The notes under the pieces: generated by a model
Told to the model about the DNA's origin: nothing
What the model saw: the letters and a program-made list of their open reading frames with translations, nothing else
Database searches by the model: none
Origin: Ferruginibacter sp.
GTDB lineage: Bacteria; Bacteroidota; Bacteroidia; Chitinophagales; Chitinophagaceae
Direction of reading: 5' to 3'
Assembly: GCA_025352435.1 (NCBI GenBank)
Contig: JANXTN010000169.1
Span: 1-6,782, forward strand
DNA length: 6,782 nucleotides
Shown here: piece by piece, positions 5,976 through 6,782 of the stretch
Numbering within the stretch: the stretch's first letter is position 1
Layout: the number at the start of each line of letters is the position of its first letter
Translations under genes and position numbers: made by a program

Positions 5976-6782
5976 TTAATATTTTCTGTCGGTTGTATAA
6001 CGAACTAGGTCTTTGAGCGCATCAGCAACATTTGATTTTGGATATCTATCTATTATTGCTATGGCTTCATCCCGGTATTGAAACATTTTTTTCTCTGCAT
6101 ATTCAATGCCTCCTGTACTAGTAACTTTATCAATTACCCATTTAACTTTTTCTTTGTCTGTGTTCTTATTTTTTACAATGTAAATAATATCCTTTCTGGT
6201 CTGTTTATCTACGTTGCTCAAAGTGTAAATAAGAGGCAATGTCATTTTTTTTTCCTTTATGTCATTGCCTGTCGGTTTTCCAATTTTATCCGTACCATAA
6301 TCAAATAAGTCGTCCTTAATTTGAAAAGCAATTCCGGTCTTCTCTCCAAACAATTTCATTTGCTGACAAATTTCATCATTTTGAGTAGTACTATACGCAC
6401 CTACTCCACATGCAGAAGAAAGCAAGGAAGCGGTTTTGTTTTTGATTATTTCGAAGTATACTTCTTCGTTAATATTTAATTTCCTTGTTTTTTCTATCTG
6501 TAAGAGCTCTCCTTCGCTCATCTTTTTAATTGCTTCTGAAAGGATGCGTAGCTGTTCAAATTCGCCATTTTCCGTGGATAACAACAAGCCTTTAGATAAA
6601 AGATAATCGCCCACCAGCACTGCAATCTTATTTTTCCAAACGGCGTTGATGGAGAAAAAGCCTCTTCTTTCCATTGATTCGTCTACCACATCGTCATGAA
6701 CAAGTGTTGCCGTGTGTAACATTTCTACAAGTGCAGCGGCCCTATATGTACTTTCATTAACCGAACCATGCAATTTGGCACT
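5976..6782 (-). CDS. Polyprenyl diphosphate synthase, probably long-chain all-trans type (N-terminus outside window)
   Basis: The 268 visible residues are the C-terminal bulk of a trans-isoprenyl diphosphate synthase, which adds isopentenyl diphosphate to an allylic primer. About 50-60 N-terminal residues are missing beyond base 6782. The first Asp-rich motif is HDDVVDES (Asp30, Asp31, Asp34 of the visible part), followed by the Arg pair ERRG. KTASL (115-119) and FQIKDDLFDYG (153-163; Asp157, Asp158, Asp161) form the second half of the active site, with GKPTGNDIKEKKMTLPLIY after it. The first motif is the plain DDxxD form, and the residue five places before it is a small Ala, not the aromatic residue that limits chain length in short-chain enzymes. 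This resembles octaprenyl synthase IspB (HTATLLHDDVVDES) and suggests a long product, such as the menaquinone side chain. That is inference: chain length is not proven. The gene ends TAA, 4 nt before recJ, and must be transcribed with it. The TTG at 6773 is internal, not the start. Confidence 0.93.
   Translation of the reverse strand, partial: SAKLHGSVNESTYRAAALVEMLHTATLVHDDVVDESMERRGFFSINAVWKNKIAVLVGDYLLSKGLLLSTENGEFEQLRILSEAIKKMSEGELLQIEKTRKLNINEEVYFEIIKNKTASLLSSACGVGAYSTTQNDEICQQMKLFGEKTGIAFQIKDDLFDYGTDKIGKPTGNDIKEKKMTLPLIYTLSNVDKQTRKDIIYIVKNKNTDKEKVKWVIDKVTSTGGIEYAEKKMFQYRDEAIAIIDRYPKSNVADALKDLVRYTTDRKY

Noticed and set aside
6078..6308. 76-codon plus-strand open frame antisense to the polyprenyl synthase
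   Set aside because: It is Phe/Asn-rich and lies entirely opposite a well-supported coding region.

Overview
The window looks like an ordinary, AT-rich chromosomal segment from a member of the Bacteroidota, probably Chitinophagaceae or a close relative. The grounds are the protein families (a PorT-type outer-membrane beta-barrel tail, a Bacteroidota-style HtpG, an IspB-like polyprenyl synthase), AT-rich leaders without Shine-Dalgarno sites, and a promoter candidate of the TTTG / TAnnTTTG type. The taxonomic call is inference from protein style, not from a marker gene.

Left half, plus strand. The window opens inside the 3' end of an outer-membrane beta-barrel gene (to 314), closed by a strong intrinsic terminator (336-362). 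A 3'-5' exonuclease gene of the DNA polymerase B exonuclease type follows (393-1130). A 295-bp non-coding gap (1131-1425) carries a good Bacteroidota promoter candidate and a perfect 13-bp palindrome. Then comes the complete chaperone gene htpG (1426-3306).

Centre. htpG converges with the minus-strand genes. The 90-bp gap between them holds a hairpin terminator (3355-3389) that could serve both sides.

Right half, minus strand, read from right to left. A polyprenyl diphosphate synthase gene cut by the window edge (5976-6782) is followed after 4 nt by recJ (4256-5971), which appears to start with TTG. After a 196-bp gap comes a class I SAM-dependent methyltransferase of unknown substrate (3397-4059). 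The synthase and recJ are almost certainly co-transcribed. The methyltransferase may have its own promoter, but I could not identify one.

There is no shared pathway across the window: isoprenoid/quinone side-chain synthesis, DNA repair, protein folding, an exonuclease and an envelope protein sit side by side. I see no mobile element, CRISPR array, tRNA, rRNA or defence cassette. The points most worth a second look are the TTG start of recJ, the long htpG leader with its palindrome, and the start and leader hairpin of the methyltransferase gene. I did not find a convincing new biological system.
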